In this document: in pieces, positions 51,416 through 53,447 of the stretch
How positions within the stretch are numbered: the first letter of the stretch is position 1
How the letters are laid out: every line of letters begins with the position of its first letter
DNA from: Alphaproteobacteria bacterium
Lineage (GTDB): Bacteria; Pseudomonadota; Alphaproteobacteria; Thalassobaculales; Thalassobaculaceae
Direction: 5' to 3'
DNA length: 53,447 nucleotides
NCBI GenBank assembly: GCA_024742605.1
Contig: JANSYC010000025.1
Span: 1 to 53,447, forward strand
Made by a program: the position numbers and the translations under genes
Notes under the pieces: model-generated
What the model was told of the DNA's origin: nothing
What the model saw: the letters and a program-made list of their open reading frames with translations, nothing else
The model's database searches: none

Positions 51416-52614
51416 ACCGCGGACTTCTTTGGCTGTGCCTGACGGTCGGGTTCTTTGTGCTAGCCGTTCATGATCTGTCGGCTCAAGACCGTCCAAATCT
51501 CGATTGGCTTGTCTATGATCAGGCCACGCGGGACGACTACGCCATCACGGTCGGCGCCGAGGCCTCGGAGCGGAACCTCGCGGTTCCCCATGACCGTGAC
51601 CCTCAGAAACGGGTTCTGCTGCTGATTCCAAGTCCATCGGTTGAGGCGTATTCGCTTGCGGTGAACACGATCCTGCGCGGGTTCAACGACGCGAACCTGC
51701 CGACCCGTTTCGACATCTGGTACTATAACAAGGACGAAGATCTCGCCATGGAAGCGCTGCGGTGGGCCTATGCCCAACCGGTGGATCTGATCATGTCGGT
51801 GGGCTCTTCCGCCACCAGCTTTCTGACGGAGCATCATACCGGACATCGGATTCCGGCCGTGACCAGCGCATCAAAAGACCCTGTCGCCTCCGGTCATTTG
51901 ACTGACGGCGCTAGCGGCAGCGGGACCAATATCGCCTATACTTCTATAAACGTCGAAACGGATACGCTGGTCGCCTATCTGCGGAGGCTGGTGCCGGGTC
52001 TGACGACGATCGGCCTGCTTTATGCGACCGATAATTCCAGTGCTGTCCTGACCCAGGTCGATCCGTTGCGGGCGGCGGCCGAGCGGCTCGATCTGAACAT
52101 CGTCGATATCACCGTCAGCGGTTCCGAGACCGCGTCCGAGGAACTGGAAGCCGGTCTGCCGGTAGGCATTGATGTCATGCGGCGGCTTGACCCGCAGCTA
52201 TCGAACAGCGTGCTGTTGGTCACCGGGTCGACCTCCGTCTACGAACGGATTGATCTGATCAACCGGCACGCGGCCGATCTCCCGGTGATTTCGATGCTTC
52301 CGGACATCGTTCGGGTGGGCGACGAGTCCGCGCTTCTGTCGATTGGGGTAAACCTGACAAGCGCGCTCAAATTGTCGACGGTCTATGCGCTTGATGTGAT
52401 CACCGGCAAGGCACAGCCAGGGGTGCTCCCGGTGGGGAGCGTGTCCTCGCCGGATCTCGCGATCAATTTCCGGGTGGCCCATCGGGTTGGGATCAAGATC
52501 CCGTTCTCGTTCCTGGAGTCCTCGACTTTCGTTTACGACCTGGAAGGGATTGAGGTTGTAGCCTTTGGCCAGAGGGTGGCGGAGCGGACACCGCAAGCAA
52601 CGGATCAGAAATGA
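51412..52614 (+). CDS. ABC_sub_bind family substrate-binding protein
   Basis: A 400-residue exported protein with a signal peptide ending near LSA-QD (about residue 24). It matches the PF04392/ABC_sub_bind (TrpX-like) layout: two similar Rossmann-like halves, the first with RVLLLIPSPSVEAYSLAVNTI and a central LIMSVGSSATSFL, PAVTSASKDPVASG, the second with TTIGLLYATDNSSAV and VLLVTGSTSVYERI. These are periplasmic binding proteins or sensor-like components. No ABC permease or ATPase is in the remaining window, so it may be an orphan or a regulatory input. It overlaps the dioxygenase gene upstream and a membrane-anchored gene follows 107 bases downstream. Confidence 0.88.
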   Translation: MNRGLLWLCLTVGFFVLAVHDLSAQDRPNLDWLVYDQATRDDYAITVGAEASERNLAVPHDRDPQKRVLLLIPSPSVEAYSLAVNTILRGFNDANLPTRFDIWYYNKDEDLAMEALRWAYAQPVDLIMSVGSSATSFLTEHHTGHRIPAVTSASKDPVASGHLTDGASGSGTNIAYTSINVETDTLVAYLRRLVPGLTTIGLLYATDNSSAVLTQVDPLRAAAERLDLNIVDITVSGSETASEELEAGLPVGIDVMRRLDPQLSNSVLLVTGSTSVYERIDLINRHAADLPVISMLPDIVRVGDESALLSIGVNLTSALKLSTVYALDVITGKAQPGVLPVGSVSSPDLAINFRVAHRVGIKIPFSFLESSTFVYDLEGIEVVAFGQRVAERTPQATDQK

Positions 52615-52721
52615 ATTCATGATCAGATTTGGGCCTGATGGGACACGTCGTGTGGCCCTTGGATGCCCGGTCGATGTGATATGTTAGTCTACAGGGTCGG
52701 GACGACGAGGAGGGATATCCA

Positions 52722-53447
52722 ATGTTCGACAGCATCATCACGATACCGCTTTTGGCGGTGGGGGCCTTTTTCGGGGTTTCCTATTTCGTGAGTCCGAACA
52801 CGATCGTGATTCAGGAACTGACGGTGCCTGTCAAAATCGAGGAGGAGCAGGGCTACAACTCGAAAGTCGTGAGCGGGCTCCTGTCGAACGCCTTGGCCCG
52901 TATCGCGGACACTGCCGGTACCAACCGAGGAAACTATGTCTCGGAAGGGTCTGCCCAGGCGCAATCGGTGGAAGCGTTGAGCGACTGGTTCGGCTTGGCG
53001 CAGCCGATCCGTGCGACCCAGGTTGCGCTCGGGTTTCTGCCTTACGCGTTCTCCGGCGAGTTTATTCAGGATGGCGAAGATCTGGTGCTCCGGATCAACG
53101 GAGAATCCTCGAAATACTGGCATTTCGAGTTGGAACGCCGCCGGGCTGATGGGGACGTGCTGGCATTGATCAACGATGCCGCCCTTGGCCTGCTCCAAGA
53201 GATCGATCCTTATGTTGTGGCCGTCTACCATTTCCGGCGCGAGATCCCGACAAAGGACTTCACGAACACGAAGGAAGCAATCGACCACGCCCTGGTCCAC
53301 AGCCCGCGCAAGAATCTTCCCTGGGTCTACGCGCTGTTGGCCCACGTGCTCTTCTTCGAAGGCGACCATGAAGGGTCGATTCTGAAGAACCGTCAGGCGC
53401 TGGCACTCGATCCGACCTTTCCGCGGCCGATGATGCGGTGGGGCGAG
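52722..53447 (+). CDS. Membrane-anchored protein with TPR-like tail, 3' end beyond window
   Basis: The frame runs from ATG at 52722 (GAGGAGGG site) to the right edge without a stop, 242 residues so far. A hydrophobic helix at residues 5-24 (IITIPLLAVGAFFGVSYFV) anchors it. The next part, from VIQELTVPVKIEEEQGYNSK, is mixed alpha/beta, with strands around DLVLRINGESSKYW. The visible C-terminus (residues 195-242) has the helix pairs AIDHALVHSPRK, YALLAHVLFFEGDHEG and NRQALALDPTFPRP, a TPR pattern. I do not recognise the family. It may belong with the ABC_sub_bind gene just upstream. Confidence 0.8.
   Translation, partial: MFDSIITIPLLAVGAFFGVSYFVSPNTIVIQELTVPVKIEEEQGYNSKVVSGLLSNALARIADTAGTNRGNYVSEGSAQAQSVEALSDWFGLAQPIRATQVALGFLPYAFSGEFIQDGEDLVLRINGESSKYWHFELERRRADGDVLALINDAALGLLQEIDPYVVAVYHFRREIPTKDFTNTKEAIDHALVHSPRKNLPWVYALLAHVLFFEGDHEGSILKNRQALALDPTFPRPMMRWGE

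Noticed and set aside
52631-52665. GGGCC/GGCCC stem with inner ACACGTCGTGT after the ABC_sub_bind gene
   Set aside because: The stem is short and interrupted with no T run; too weak to call a terminator.
1-53447. tRNA, rRNA and CRISPR arrays
   Set aside because: I looked for GTTCGA/GTTCAA T-loops with matching acceptor stems and for regular spaced repeats and saw none that held up.
1-53447. Insertion sequences, integrases or phage genes
   Set aside because: No transposase, integrase or phage structural gene is recognisable, and coding style is even across the window.

Overview
The window is GC-rich chromosomal DNA from an alphaproteobacterium, most likely of Rhodospirillales type. This rests on gene content: a DUF4170 protein, a phasin, adjacent clpS-clpA, a TAXI-type TRAP transporter, a TamA-TamB pair, a DUF924 protein and a DUF1272 protein, all frequent in that class. 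The placement is an inference. I see no rRNA, tRNA, CRISPR array, phage gene or insertion sequence. Genes are dense, many neighbours overlap by ATGA, and both strands are used.

Region 1-7.8 kb: a partial MmgE/PrpD enzyme, a DHA2 drug exporter, a two-copy DUF4170 protein, an HD-GYP c-di-GMP phosphodiesterase, an acetamidase/formamidase, a small unknown protein, a GNAT enzyme, and a VWA plus J-domain gene pair. Region 7.9-17.3 kb: galU, UDP-glucose dehydrogenase and phosphomannomutase (sugar-nucleotide supply for surface polysaccharide), a SPOR-tailed D,D-carboxypeptidase, a phasin, clpS-clpA and a small HTH gene. Region 17.5-27.9 kb: a DUF482 acyltransferase-like protein, RidA, a class III aminotransferase, a pentapeptide-repeat protein, a class V aminotransferase-fold enzyme, a FliL-like membrane protein, an MFS exporter, a flavin monooxygenase and DUF1272.

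Region 28-31.4 kb is a three-gene TAXI-TRAP uptake operon. Region 31.6-38 kb is tamA-tamB, which connects inner and outer membranes for envelope lipid or outer-membrane protein traffic. Region 38-42.1 kb holds an APC permease, a thioesterase, a divergent pair of small genes around two palindromic operators, a D-2-hydroxyacid dehydrogenase and DUF924.

Region 42.2-49.5 kb is the least ordinary part. A minus-strand operon encodes a PH-like small protein, a single-pass membrane protein with a possible MCE-like segment, and one polypeptide fusing an MlaF-like ATPase to a diverged MlaE-like permease. I read it as a non-canonical envelope lipid transporter. Beside it lies a run of five small membrane or exported proteins, at least two of which look paralogous. 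Region 49.5-53.4 kb has a P-loop kinase-like protein, a TauD-family dioxygenase coupled to an ABC_sub_bind lipo/periplasmic protein with no ABC permease nearby, and a membrane-anchored protein that runs off the right edge.
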